Assembly (NCBI RefSeq): GCF_042701255.1
Contig: NZ_CP170554.1
Location: forward strand, 2,976,001-3,040,000
Origin: Tahibacter sp042701255
GTDB taxonomy: Bacteria > Pseudomonadota > Gammaproteobacteria > Xanthomonadales > Rhodanobacteraceae
DNA length: 64,000 nt
Direction: 5' to 3'
The position numbers were made by a program, and so were the translations under genes. The notes beneath the pieces are model-generated. The model was not told the origin of the DNA and searched no databases. It saw nothing but the letters and a program-made list of their open reading frames with translations. Below are positions 45,132 to 54,882 of the stretch, piece by piece. Each line of letters begins with the position of its first letter. Within the stretch, counting starts at the first letter, position 1.

Positions 45132-47981
45132 TTACTCCGAGGCGTGATCAGTGCCGATCGGCGCGACCAGCGCCTGCTCGACCAGGGCCGCCTGTTCGGC
45201 GACGTGGGTATTGTGATGGCCGCAGGCCGGCGCCGGCGAACGCGCGCGGCCGGCGTAGCTGAGGCTCTGCTCCGCGCCGAGGCAGGCGCGCAGGTGGTGC
45301 TGGATCTGATACCAGGCGCCCTGGTTCATCGGCTCTTCCTGACACCAGACGACTTCCCGGGCGTTCGCGTACTTCGCGATCTCGGCCTTGACCTCGCTGC
45401 GCGGGAACGGATAGAGCTGCTCGACGCGCACGACCGCGACGTCGCCGATGCCGCGCTTCTCGCACTCGTCGACGAGATCGAAATAGACCTTGCCCGAGCA
45501 CAGCACGACGCGGCGCACGGCCTGTCCGGCCTTGGACGTGGAGTCGGCGATGACGAGCTGGAAGCGGCCGCCGGACAGGTCATCGAGCGAGGACACGGCG
45601 AGCTTGTGGCGCAGCAGCGACTTCGGCGTCATGACCACGAGCGGCTTGCGGCAGTCGCGCACGAGCTGGCGGCGGATCATGTGGAAAGCCTGCGCCGGCG
45701 TCGTCGGCACGCAGACCTGCATGTTGTTCAGCGCGCACAGTTGCAGGAAGCGCTCCAGGCGCGCCGAGGAATGCTCGGGACCCTGGCCTTCGTAGCCGTG
45801 CGGCAGGAACAGCGCGAGGCTGGACAGGCGGCCCCACTTGGCTTCGCCGGAGCTGATGAACTGGTCGATGACGACCTGGGCGCCGTTGGCGAAGTCGCCG
45901 AACTGGCCTTCCCAGATCACGAGCGTGTTCGGCTCGGAGGTCGTGAAGCCGTATTCGAAGGCCATGACGGCTTCTTCGCTGAGCACCGAGTCGATCACCT
46001 CGACGCTGGCGCCGGCGCGCAGATGGGCCAGCGGCAGGTAGGTGCCGTCGGTCTTCTGGTCGTGCAGCACCGCATGGCGGTGGAAGAAGGTGCCGCGGCC
46101 GACGTCCTGGCCGACGACGCGCAGGTCGTGGCCTTCGGCGATCAGCGTCGCATAGGCGAGGTTCTCGGCGAAGCCCCAGTCCAGCGGCTGCTGGCCCGCG
46201 GCCATCTTGGCGCGGTCGTCGTAAATCTTGGCCACGCGCGGATGCAGCACGAGCTCGGCCGGCAGGTTCAGCAGGCTCTGGCTCAGCGCGACGAGCTTGT
46301 CCTTGGCCACGCCGGTGTCGTACGGCGCGTCGAGACGGCCGTCGATGAACTTGGACCAGTCCAGCGCGTAGGGGTCCTTGAAGTCCGGATCGAGGTCGGC
46401 CACGGGCTGGCCGGCTTCGAGCTTCTTGCGATAGCCCTCGACCAGCGCCTGCGCGTCGCCGTCCTTGATGACGCCGGCCGTGAGCAGCTTCTGCGCGTAG
46501 AGCTCGCGCGGCGTCTGGCGCGCGCGGATGATCTGGTACATGACCGGCTGGGTCGCTGCCGGCTCGTCGGCTTCGTTGTGGCCGTGGCGGCGGTAGCAGA
46601 CGAGGTCGATGACGACGTCGCGCTTGAACTTCTGGCGGTAGTCGAAGGCCAGGCGCGCGACGAACAGCACGGCTTCGGGATCGTCGCCGTTCACGTGGAA
46701 CACCGGCGCGTTGACCATCTTGGCCACGTCGGTGCAGTAGTAGGTGCTGCGCGCGTCCTGCGGATTGGACGTCGTGAAGCCGACCTGGTTGTTGATGACG
46801 ATGTGCACCGTGCCGCCGACCGCGAAACCGCGCGCCTGCGACATGTTGAACAGTTCCATGACCACGCCCTGGCCGGCGAAGGCCGCGTCGCCGTGGATCA
46901 GCACCGGCATGACCTGGCCGCGGTCCGTGTCGCCGCGGCGCGTCTGGCGCGCGCGCACCGAACCGGCGACGACCGGGTCGACGATTTCCAGATGCGAGGG
47001 ATTGAAGGCCAGGGCCAGATGCACCGTGTGGCCGGTGGTCTTGATGTCGGCCGAGAAGCCCATGTGGTACTTCACGTCGCCGGAGTGGGCCGGATCGTCC
47101 GGATGGTCGAACTTGCCCTCGAACTCGGCGAACAGTTTCTGCGGCGCCTTGCCCAGCGTGTTGACGAGCACGTTCAGGCGGCCGCGGTGGGCCATGCCGA
47201 TGACCATGTCCTTGACGCCGTCGGCGCCGCTCTGGCGCACGAGCTCGTCGACCAGCGGGATCAGGCTGTCGCCGCCTTCGAGCGAGAAGCGCTTCTGGCC
47301 GACGTACTTCGTGTGCAGGTAGCGCTCCAGGCCCTCGGCCGCGGTCAGGCGCTCGAGCACGCGGCGCTTGTCGTCGGCGCTGAGGCCGAAATTGCCGCCG
47401 GCCTTCTCGAGCTGCTCGTGCACCCAGCGCCGCTGCACGGCGTCGCTGATGTGCATGAACTCGGTGCCGATCGTCGCCGCGTAGGTGGCCTTGAGCAGCG
47501 CGACGAGGTCGCGCAGCTTCAGGCGCGGCGGGCCGGCCAGGGAGCCGGTGTTGAATTCGGTGTCGAGATCGCCGTTGTCCAGACCGTGGAAGCCGAGTTC
47601 CAGATCCGGTGCCGGCAGTTTTTCGGTCAGGTCCAACGGATCGAGCGCGGCGGCGAGATGGCCGCGCGAACGGTAGGCGGTGACGAGCTTGAGGACGGCG
47701 GCCTGCTTCTGCGCCTGGGCGTCGTTGACCGGCGCGGCGACGGCGGCGCCGGCGCGATTGCCGAGCTTCTGCGCGGCGGCGATGCGTGCGATCGCGTCGG
47801 AATGCGGGCGGTCGCTGCGACCCTTGAAACCGTCGAAATACTGCTGCCACTCGGGTGAGACCGTCGTCGGATCGCGCAGCCACGATTCGTAGAGGTCTTC
47901 GATGAATGCGGCGTTGCCGCCGGATAGCTGGGAGGTTTCACGGAACAACTGGATCAGGTTCGCGCTCACGTCGGGAATCAC
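45132..47981 (-). CDS. sucA: 2-oxoglutarate dehydrogenase E1 component
   Basis: A 949-residue thiamine-diphosphate enzyme that decarboxylates 2-oxoglutarate and passes the succinyl group to E2. The N-terminal E2-binding segment (FIEDLYESWLRDPTTVSPEW) is present, followed by the substrate and ThDP domains (IGMAHRGRLNVLVNTLGK, HGDAAFAGQGVV, CYRRHGHNEADEPAATQP). Length is that of the family. It opens the suc operon, with a near-consensus promoter at 48042. Confidence 0.98.
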   Translation of the reverse strand: MIPDVSANLIQLFRETSQLSGGNAAFIEDLYESWLRDPTTVSPEWQQYFDGFKGRSDRPHSDAIARIAAAQKLGNRAGAAVAAPVNDAQAQKQAAVLKLVTAYRSRGHLAAALDPLDLTEKLPAPDLELGFHGLDNGDLDTEFNTGSLAGPPRLKLRDLVALLKATYAATIGTEFMHISDAVQRRWVHEQLEKAGGNFGLSADDKRRVLERLTAAEGLERYLHTKYVGQKRFSLEGGDSLIPLVDELVRQSGADGVKDMVIGMAHRGRLNVLVNTLGKAPQKLFAEFEGKFDHPDDPAHSGDVKYHMGFSADIKTTGHTVHLALAFNPSHLEIVDPVVAGSVRARQTRRGDTDRGQVMPVLIHGDAAFAGQGVVMELFNMSQARGFAVGGTVHIVINNQVGFTTSNPQDARSTYYCTDVAKMVNAPVFHVNGDDPEAVLFVARLAFDYRQKFKRDVVIDLVCYRRHGHNEADEPAATQPVMYQIIRARQTPRELYAQKLLTAGVIKDGDAQALVEGYRKKLEAGQPVADLDPDFKDPYALDWSKFIDGRLDAPYDTGVAKDKLVALSQSLLNLPAELVLHPRVAKIYDDRAKMAAGQQPLDWGFAENLAYATLIAEGHDLRVVGQDVGRGTFFHRHAVLHDQKTDGTYLPLAHLRAGASVEVIDSVLSEEAVMAFEYGFTTSEPNTLVIWEGQFGDFANGAQVVIDQFISSGEAKWGRLSSLALFLPHGYEGQGPEHSSARLERFLQLCALNNMQVCVPTTPAQAFHMIRRQLVRDCRKPLVVMTPKSLLRHKLAVSSLDDLSGGRFQLVIADSTSKAGQAVRRVVLCSGKVYFDLVDECEKRGIGDVAVVRVEQLYPFPRSEVKAEIAKYANAREVVWCQEEPMNQGAWYQIQHHLRACLGAEQSLSYAGRARSPAPACGHHNTHVAEQAALVEQALVAPIGTDHASE

Positions 47982-48041
47982 CGGAGTGTGGTGCTGGCTG
48001 CACGTCGGAAGGGCTCGATCGGGCTCGATCGAAACCCGCGG

Positions 48042-48072
48042 ATTATACGCTCATCGTGTTGCGGCGCGACAA
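48042..48072 (-). promoter_or_regulatory. Predicted promoter of the suc operon
   Basis: On the minus strand a perfect TATAAT (48042-48047) lies ~60 bases upstream of the sucA start. The best -35 is TTGTCG (48067-48072) with a 19-base spacer, longer than ideal. Two direct copies of GGGCTCGATC (48011-48030) sit in the leader and could bind a regulator. Confidence 0.5.
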
Positions 48073-48131
48073 GGCGACGTTGGTCATAAGTGCGGAGATT
48101 TCGGCCGGTTTTCGCCATTCGCGCGGGTCTG

Positions 48132-49094
48132 CTACAGGTGCAGTTCACGCAGGCCCGGCGGCGGCAGCGAACGCTCCCAGACCTGGTTGAAGTATTCGCG
48201 CAGCTGGGCCTGGCGGCCCGGGGCGTAGGTCTTCGCCTCGCCCTCGAAGCGGCTGCCCAGCGGGCGGAAGTAATACGCGCGCCGGTCGGTGATCAGGAAG
48301 GCCGAGGCGTATTGCAGGTCTTCCTCGATCTCCGGCGTGCGGAACTGGAACACGCTGGGCAGGCGGTGGGCCAGATGGATCAGGCGATGGCCGTCGGCGA
48401 CGATCGCCGCCGGCGCCTGCACGATCACGCGGATCAGCGCGCCGCGGCCGGCCGTGGCTATGCGCTTGAACTCCTCGAGTACGGCGTCCTGCTCGTACAG
48501 CGCCGGGTCGAGGTCGCGCGTATACAGGCAGAGCTCGCGCTTGGCCGCGCGCAGCAGTTCGAGCACCGCGGCGGTGGCCTGATCGCGGTTCTCGACGACG
48601 AAGGTCTGCGGTTCCGGCGTTTCCTCGAGCTGGCTGCCGGGGCGATAGCTCGCGTCGGGCGGGGCGAGTTCCAGGCGCATCATGCGATGCGGGATGTCGC
48701 ACTCGATGAATTCGTCGCCGTAGGGTTCGAAACCGAAGCGGCGATAGAACGGAATCGCATAGCTCTGCGCATGCATTTCCAGCGCCGGGCGGTGCTGTGC
48801 GCGCGCGCGTTCGATCAGCGCATTCATGATGGCCGCGCCGACGTGGTGGCCGCGCCAGCTTTCGAGCACGGCCATGCGGCCGATCTTGTCGTCGGGCGTG
48901 AGCCGGCCCGTGCCGATTGGATGGCCGTCGTTGTCGCGTGCGATCACGTGGATGGAACGCGCGTCGAGCTCGTCCCATTCCTCGGCCTCGGGGATGTTCT
49001 GGCCGAGGATGAACACCTCGGTGCGCACGAACTTCAGGTCGGCCTGGTCGACGGTCCAGTCGGCCGGTTCGACGCGGTAACGGTCCTCGATCAT
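48132..49094 (-). CDS. GNAT acetyltransferase with C-terminal DUF7931-like domain
   Basis: A 320-residue two-domain protein. Residues ~1-150 are a GNAT fold with the acetyl-CoA loop around RMAVLESWRGHHVGAAIM. The C-terminal half (from ~165; LELLRAAKRELCLYTRDLDP, ALIRVIVQAPAAIVADGHRL) is the region found fused to GNAT domains in Xanthomonadales and Pseudomonas, distantly like phospholipase D/MIT-type folds. The ATG at 49094 overlaps the stop of the upstream roxA (ATGA). Coupling to a ribosomal hydroxylase hints at a link to translation, but the substrate is unknown. Confidence 0.85.
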   Translation of the reverse strand: MIEDRYRVEPADWTVDQADLKFVRTEVFILGQNIPEAEEWDELDARSIHVIARDNDGHPIGTGRLTPDDKIGRMAVLESWRGHHVGAAIMNALIERARAQHRPALEMHAQSYAIPFYRRFGFEPYGDEFIECDIPHRMMRLELAPPDASYRPGSQLEETPEPQTFVVENRDQATAAVLELLRAAKRELCLYTRDLDPALYEQDAVLEEFKRIATAGRGALIRVIVQAPAAIVADGHRLIHLAHRLPSVFQFRTPEIEEDLQYASAFLITDRRAYYFRPLGSRFEGEAKTYAPGRQAQLREYFNQVWERSLPPPGLRELHL

Positions 49095-50284
49095 CGGCGG
49101 CTCCGGCGTTGGGGGCGGGTGAGCACGAGCTGCCCGGCCTGCAGCAGCGCCAGCAGCACGGCCTTGTCGGCCGCGTTCAGTGCGGCGACGTCGGCGGCGG
49201 GGATCTCGCGCTGTTCGCAGATCAGGCGGGCGAAAGCGGCGGAACAGATGTGGCTGCCGCCGGCGACATACAAGGTCGCGCCGCGCGGGCGGCGTATCCA
49301 GGCCGTGCGCGCCCAGGGAAAGCGCACGAGGCCGGCCCCCTTGGCCAGGGCCGCGTCGAGCTCGGCCGCGGTCGTCGCGCGCGGCGGCGGCAGCGCGGTC
49401 TGCGCGCTGCGATAGGCGGTGATGTAGCGGCCGAACCAGTCGTGCAGCGCGGCGTCGTCGAGCTCGCGCAGCAGGGCGACGGCAGTGCCGACCCGGGCCA
49501 GCGCAGCCGCATCGATTTCGTACGGATCCTTGGCCGGAGCCAGGTCCGCGTCGGTATAGCGGTCGTCCTCGGTCAGCGGCTCGACGAGGCTGTCGACGAG
49601 ATCGCCGAGCATTTCGGCCAGCGCCGGCGCGCGCATGCCGACCGACAGGGTCATGCAGTCGCCGACCGCCACGCCGTCGTGGGCCAGGCCCGGCGGCAGG
49701 TAGAGCACGTCGCCGGGTTCCAGCACCCAGTCGTGGGTCGGCGTGAATTCGGCCAGGATCTTGAGTTCGAGCTCGGGGCGGAACGCCTTGGGCGCCTGCG
49801 CATCGTCGCTGATGCGCCAGCGGCGCCGGCCCAGGCCCTGGATCAGGAACACGTCGTACTGGTCGACGTGGGCGCCGACGCCGCCGCCGTCGACGGCATA
49901 GGAAATCATCACGTCGTCGACGCGCCAGCGCGGCAGGAAGCGGAAACGCTCCAGCAGCGCGGCCACGTCCATGTCCCATTTGTCGACGTCCTGCACGAGC
50001 AGGGTCCAGTGCGTTTTGGGCAAGGTGGAAAAGACCGCCTCATCGAGCGGACCCGTGGTCACGTTCCAGCGTTCCCGGCGCGGGTCGCGCACGATCAGGC
50101 GCGACAGCGCGGCGTCCTCGCAGGCGAGGCCGGCGAGGTCTTCGGGCGTGATCGGCAGCGGGAAGTCGGCCAGTGCGCCGCGGATCAGCAGCGGCCGCTT
50201 CTGCCAGTAGTCGCGCAGGAAGGCCTGTGGGCTCATGCCCAGCGGCTGCGACGGCGTGGCGTGGACCTCGATGGCAGGGGACAT
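49091..50284 (-). CDS. roxA: Ribosomal oxygenase RoxA (50S L16 arginine hydroxylase), JmjC/cupin
   Basis: A 397-residue Fe(II)/2-oxoglutarate oxygenase like E. coli YcfD, which hydroxylates an arginine of ribosomal protein L16. JmjC-type metal ligands are visible: His139 and Asp141 in GAHVDQYDVF and His202 in PPGLAHDGVA. The C-terminal winged-helix and dimerisation regions follow. It uses 2-oxoglutarate, the substrate of the neighbouring suc operon, though this adjacency is probably incidental. Overlaps the GNAT gene by four bases. Confidence 0.9.
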   Translation of the reverse strand: MSPAIEVHATPSQPLGMSPQAFLRDYWQKRPLLIRGALADFPLPITPEDLAGLACEDAALSRLIVRDPRRERWNVTTGPLDEAVFSTLPKTHWTLLVQDVDKWDMDVAALLERFRFLPRWRVDDVMISYAVDGGGVGAHVDQYDVFLIQGLGRRRWRISDDAQAPKAFRPELELKILAEFTPTHDWVLEPGDVLYLPPGLAHDGVAVGDCMTLSVGMRAPALAEMLGDLVDSLVEPLTEDDRYTDADLAPAKDPYEIDAAALARVGTAVALLRELDDAALHDWFGRYITAYRSAQTALPPPRATTAAELDAALAKGAGLVRFPWARTAWIRRPRGATLYVAGGSHICSAAFARLICEQREIPAADVAALNAADKAVLLALLQAGQLVLTRPQRRSRR

Positions 50285-50392
50285 GGCCGCAAACTCGTGC
50301 TGTGAACGGGAACGTGCCGGGCGCCGCGGAGCCGCTGCACCGCCGGCGTCGGGCGCAGCACCGGCGCGGTCAGGCCGCGCCGGTGCGATGTT

Positions 50393-51760
50393 TCAGATGC
50401 CGCGCGCCAGGGTCTCGGCCAAGCCGACGTAGCCGGCCGGCGTCAAGGTGCGCAGGCGCTGCTTGGCGTCGGCCGGCAACTCAAGCGTTTCTATGAATTC
50501 GGCCAGCGCGGTCTTGCTGATGCCGTGGCCGCGGGTCAGCGCCTTGAGCTGCTCGTAGGGATTGGGCAGGCCGTAGCGGCGCATGACGGTCTGCACGGCT
50601 TCGGCCAGCACTTCCGGATTCGCGTCGAGGTCGGCGGCCAGGCGCTCGGGGTCCGGCTTGAGCTTGGCCAGGCCGCGCGCGAGCGCGTCCAGGCCGATCA
50701 GGCTGTGGCCGAAGGCCGTGCCGAGCGCGCGCAGCACCGTGGAGTCGGTCAGGTCGCGCTGCCAGCGGCTGATCGGCAGCTTGGCGCTGAAATGCTCGAA
50801 CAGGCCGTTGGCGATGCCGAAATTGCCTTCGGCGTTCTCGAAGTCGATCGGGTTGACCTTGTGCGGCATGGTCGAGGAGCCGACTTCGCCGGGCTTGAGC
50901 GCCTGGCGGAAATAGCCCAGCGAGATGTAGCCCCAGACGTCGCGCGAGAAATCGATCAGGATCGTGTTGAGCCGGCGCAGCGCGTCGCCGATCTCGGCGA
51001 TGCAGTCGTGCGGCTCGATCTGCGTCGTGTACGGATTGAAGGTCAGGCCCAGGCCTTCGACGAAGGACTCGGCGAACGCCGGCCAGTCCACTTCCGGATA
51101 GGCCACGACGTGGGCGTTGTAGTTGCCGACCGCGCCGTTGATCTTGCCGAGCAGTTCCACGGCAGCGATCTGCCGGCGCTGGCGCGCGACGCGCGCGGCG
51201 ACGTTGGCGATTTCCTTGCCGACGGTCGTCGGCGAGGCGGTCTGGCCGTGGGTGCGCGAGAGCATGGGCTGGCCGGCGAGGTCGTGCGCCATCTGGCGCA
51301 GGGTCGCGAGCAGCTTGTCGACGGCCGGCAGCAGCACCTGGTCGCGCGCGTCGCGCAGCATCAGCGAGTAGGACAGATTGTTGATGTCCTCGCTCGTGCA
51401 GGCGAAATGGATGAATTCGCGGACCGCTTCGACCTCGGCGAAACCGGCGCTGCGCTGCTTGAGCAGGTATTCGATGGCCTTGACGTCGTGGTTGGTCTCG
51501 CGCTCGATGGTCTTGACGCGCTCGGCGTCGTGCAGCGAGAAGCCGTCGGCGAGGCTGAGCAGGAACTGGCGCGCGGCGGCGCTGAAGGGCGGCACTTCGG
51601 CGATGGCCGGATGTTCGCCGAGTGCCAGCAGCCAGCGCACCTCGACCAGCACGCGGCGCTGCATCAGGCCGAACTCGCTGAAGATGGGGCGCAGGGGATC
51701 GGCCTTGGCGGCGTAGCGGCCGTCCAGCGGCGACAGGGCAGTGAGCGGATTCGGGGTCAT
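50393..51760 (-). CDS. purB: Adenylosuccinate lyase
   Basis: A 455-residue enzyme of purine synthesis that cleaves SAICAR to AICAR and adenylosuccinate to AMP, releasing fumarate. The superfamily signature SSTMPHKVNPIDFENAEGN holds the catalytic Ser; the conserved His is in SRTHGQTASPT. It is divergent from fumC, another member of the same lyase superfamily. The ATG at 51760 (MTPNPLTALSPLDGRYA) matches purB starts. Confidence 0.97.
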   Translation of the reverse strand: MTPNPLTALSPLDGRYAAKADPLRPIFSEFGLMQRRVLVEVRWLLALGEHPAIAEVPPFSAAARQFLLSLADGFSLHDAERVKTIERETNHDVKAIEYLLKQRSAGFAEVEAVREFIHFACTSEDINNLSYSLMLRDARDQVLLPAVDKLLATLRQMAHDLAGQPMLSRTHGQTASPTTVGKEIANVAARVARQRRQIAAVELLGKINGAVGNYNAHVVAYPEVDWPAFAESFVEGLGLTFNPYTTQIEPHDCIAEIGDALRRLNTILIDFSRDVWGYISLGYFRQALKPGEVGSSTMPHKVNPIDFENAEGNFGIANGLFEHFSAKLPISRWQRDLTDSTVLRALGTAFGHSLIGLDALARGLAKLKPDPERLAADLDANPEVLAEAVQTVMRRYGLPNPYEQLKALTRGHGISKTALAEFIETLELPADAKQRLRTLTPAGYVGLAETLARGI

Positions 51761-51850
51761 CGGGGCAGGGCGGGCAGGCAAAGACGCGGAATGATACACC
51801 GGCGGCTATACTGACCGGTCCCTTCCCGGTCCCTGCGAGCAGGAAACGCC

Positions 51851-53251
<1,401 letters not shown>

Positions 53252-53276
53252 CCCGGTTTCACCCTGATGTGGGAAC

Positions 53277-53309
53277 CTCGAAAAACCGTCGTACCGACGA
53301 TTTTTCGAG
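53277..53309. terminator. Hairpin downstream of fumC
   Basis: Stem arms CTCGAAAAA-x-CGTCG and CGACG-x-TTTTTCGAG with loop TAC and one mismatch, A/T-rich at its base. It is followed by a second palindrome GGCACGG/CCGTGCC-type at about 53311-53326. Works as a terminator in either direction. Confidence 0.7.
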
Positions 53310-53475
53310 TCGGCACGGTGCCGTGCCGCGGGTATCTCGACGTTTTTCGAGCTACCCAAGTCGAGGCCGTCATGGCGAACAGCACATGCCGGCCCCGAGC
53401 CCGGCGGCACAATGACGCCGCCTGCTCATCCTTACTTTTTTGCCGTTGCTGTAGTCGTCTCGTCTGGAGAATGAA

Positions 53476-54606
53476 ATGTTGAAACGTCTGGCCCTCGTCA
53501 CCGCGCTGCTGGCCAGCAGCGCCTGGGCGCAACAGGAAATTTCGATCACGGCCAAGGACATCGAAACCGGTGCCGCGGACGCCAAGCTGGCCGAAATCGG
53601 CCGCCAGGCCGCCGCCAGCGGCAAGGAAGTCGTGATCAATGCGCCCAAGGAGTGGCATGGTTCGGTCGCAGCCAAGGTCAAGGCCGGCGGCGCTGCTACG
53701 GTGAAGCTGAACGACAGTTTCTTCGAGAACGTCATCGTGCGCGTGGCCGACAAGCCCAAGCCGGCCGCTGCGCCGGCCCCTGCGGCCGCTCCGGCGCCTG
53801 CGCCGGCTCCCGCCGCGGCCCCGGCCCCGGCCCCGAAGCCGGCCGAAGCGCCCAAGCCGGTCGCCAAGCCCGTCGAAGCGCCGGCCCCGGCTCCGGCTCC
53901 CGCTCCGGCGCCTGCACCGGTCGAGACGCCGCCCCCGGCTCCGGCTCCCGCTGCTGCTCCGCCGCCGGCCGCGCCTGCTCCGGCCCCGGCTCCCGCACCT
54001 GCCGCTCCGCCGCCGGCCAAGCCGGCCGTCGATGCCTCGGCCGCGATCAAGCAGCGCTTCGAGCAGAACCTCAACGGCGGCAAGGCGGCAAAGGGCGAAC
54101 TCGAACAGACCCAGCTCGAAAAGGGCGACGTGGTCTACATCGACGGCGATGTGCGCGCGGTTTCGCGCCGCAACAGCCTCGGTACGGCGCTGTACTGGCT
54201 CAGCGGCGAGCTGAACCTGCAGCGCGCCGAGCTCAAGCCGCTGACCGAGAACCGCTACGAAGTCGTGAACAAGATCTCCGGCAGCAGCAACGTGTCGCTG
54301 CGCGGCGTCGCCGGCGAGGCGCAGGTCTTCACGGCCAAGGTGCCGGCCGACGGCGATGCCGAACGCGCCGACATGGAGAAGTCCTACGCGGAAGGCCGTC
54401 CGGTCGGCCGCAGCCTGCGCATCGACCAGCTGGCGCAGGGCGACATGGTCTATCTCGGCAAGACCTCGGCCCTGGTCGTGCGCCGCGACGGCGGTCAGCT
54501 CGCACGCTACTGGCTCGACGGCGAGCTGAATACCGGACAGGTCGGCCTGCAGAAGGAAAAGGGCTCGACCGGCAAGTTCAAGGTGCTCAGCAACAACATC
54601 CAGTAA
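53476..54606 (+). CDS. Exported protein with Ala/Pro linker and two C-terminal repeats
   Basis: A 376-residue protein with signal peptide MLKRLALVTALLASSAWAQ. An N-terminal domain (to ~95) resembles short OmpA-type segments (LAEIGRQAAASGKEVVINAP, AAKVKAGGAATVKLNDSFF). A ~95-residue Ala/Pro linker follows. The C-terminal part has two related ~55-residue units: LEKGDVVYIDGDVRAVSRR with YWLSGELNLQ, and LAQGDMVYLGKTSALVVRR with YWLDGELNTG. I recognise no family. It may span or anchor to the peptidoglycan through the linker. Ribosome site GGAG precedes the ATG. Confidence 0.8.
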   Translation: MLKRLALVTALLASSAWAQQEISITAKDIETGAADAKLAEIGRQAAASGKEVVINAPKEWHGSVAAKVKAGGAATVKLNDSFFENVIVRVADKPKPAAAPAPAAAPAPAPAPAAAPAPAPKPAEAPKPVAKPVEAPAPAPAPAPAPAPVETPPPAPAPAAAPPPAAPAPAPAPAPAAPPPAKPAVDASAAIKQRFEQNLNGGKAAKGELEQTQLEKGDVVYIDGDVRAVSRRNSLGTALYWLSGELNLQRAELKPLTENRYEVVNKISGSSNVSLRGVAGEAQVFTAKVPADGDAERADMEKSYAEGRPVGRSLRIDQLAQGDMVYLGKTSALVVRRDGGQLARYWLDGELNTGQVGLQKEKGSTGKFKVLSNNIQ

Positions 54607-54882
54607 GACCTGGAGCGCCGCCGTCCTGCGACGGCGGCGCCGATGCCGCGATCACGAAAGGCCGCCTCCGGGCGGCCTTTCTCGTTGCGCAGGGCGCGCG
54701 GTGGTTGTTGCGGCTGCGATCTTTTCAACGGATTTCCGTGAGAGCCGGACAAACCGAAGAGCGGGCGAAGCCGGTGGGATCGAATGCCTCGGCAGACGTC
54801 TTGTCGCCGCCTGTTTTCGCCATGGCTTTGGCAGCTCCGATAGCCTGGCTTGCTTCGAGCGCATCGCACTCACAAGTCCTTC
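54607..54882. other. Intergenic region between the exported-protein gene and the IS element
   Basis: Contains a GC-rich hairpin GCGCCGCCGTC/GACGGCGGCGC (54615-54640) and the terminator at 54657. Open frames at 54700-54985 have no ribosome sites or motifs and are partly IS sequence; I see no gene. Confidence 0.5.
54657..54680 (+). terminator. Rho-independent terminator of the gene at 53476
   Basis: Stem AAAGGCCGCC/GGCGGCCTTT with loop TCCG, followed by CTCG; symmetric A/T ends. Confidence 0.85.

Noticed and set aside
45144..47858. 904-codon plus-strand open frame opposite sucA
   Set aside because: Shadow of sucA; translation is Val/His/Arg-rich and matches nothing.
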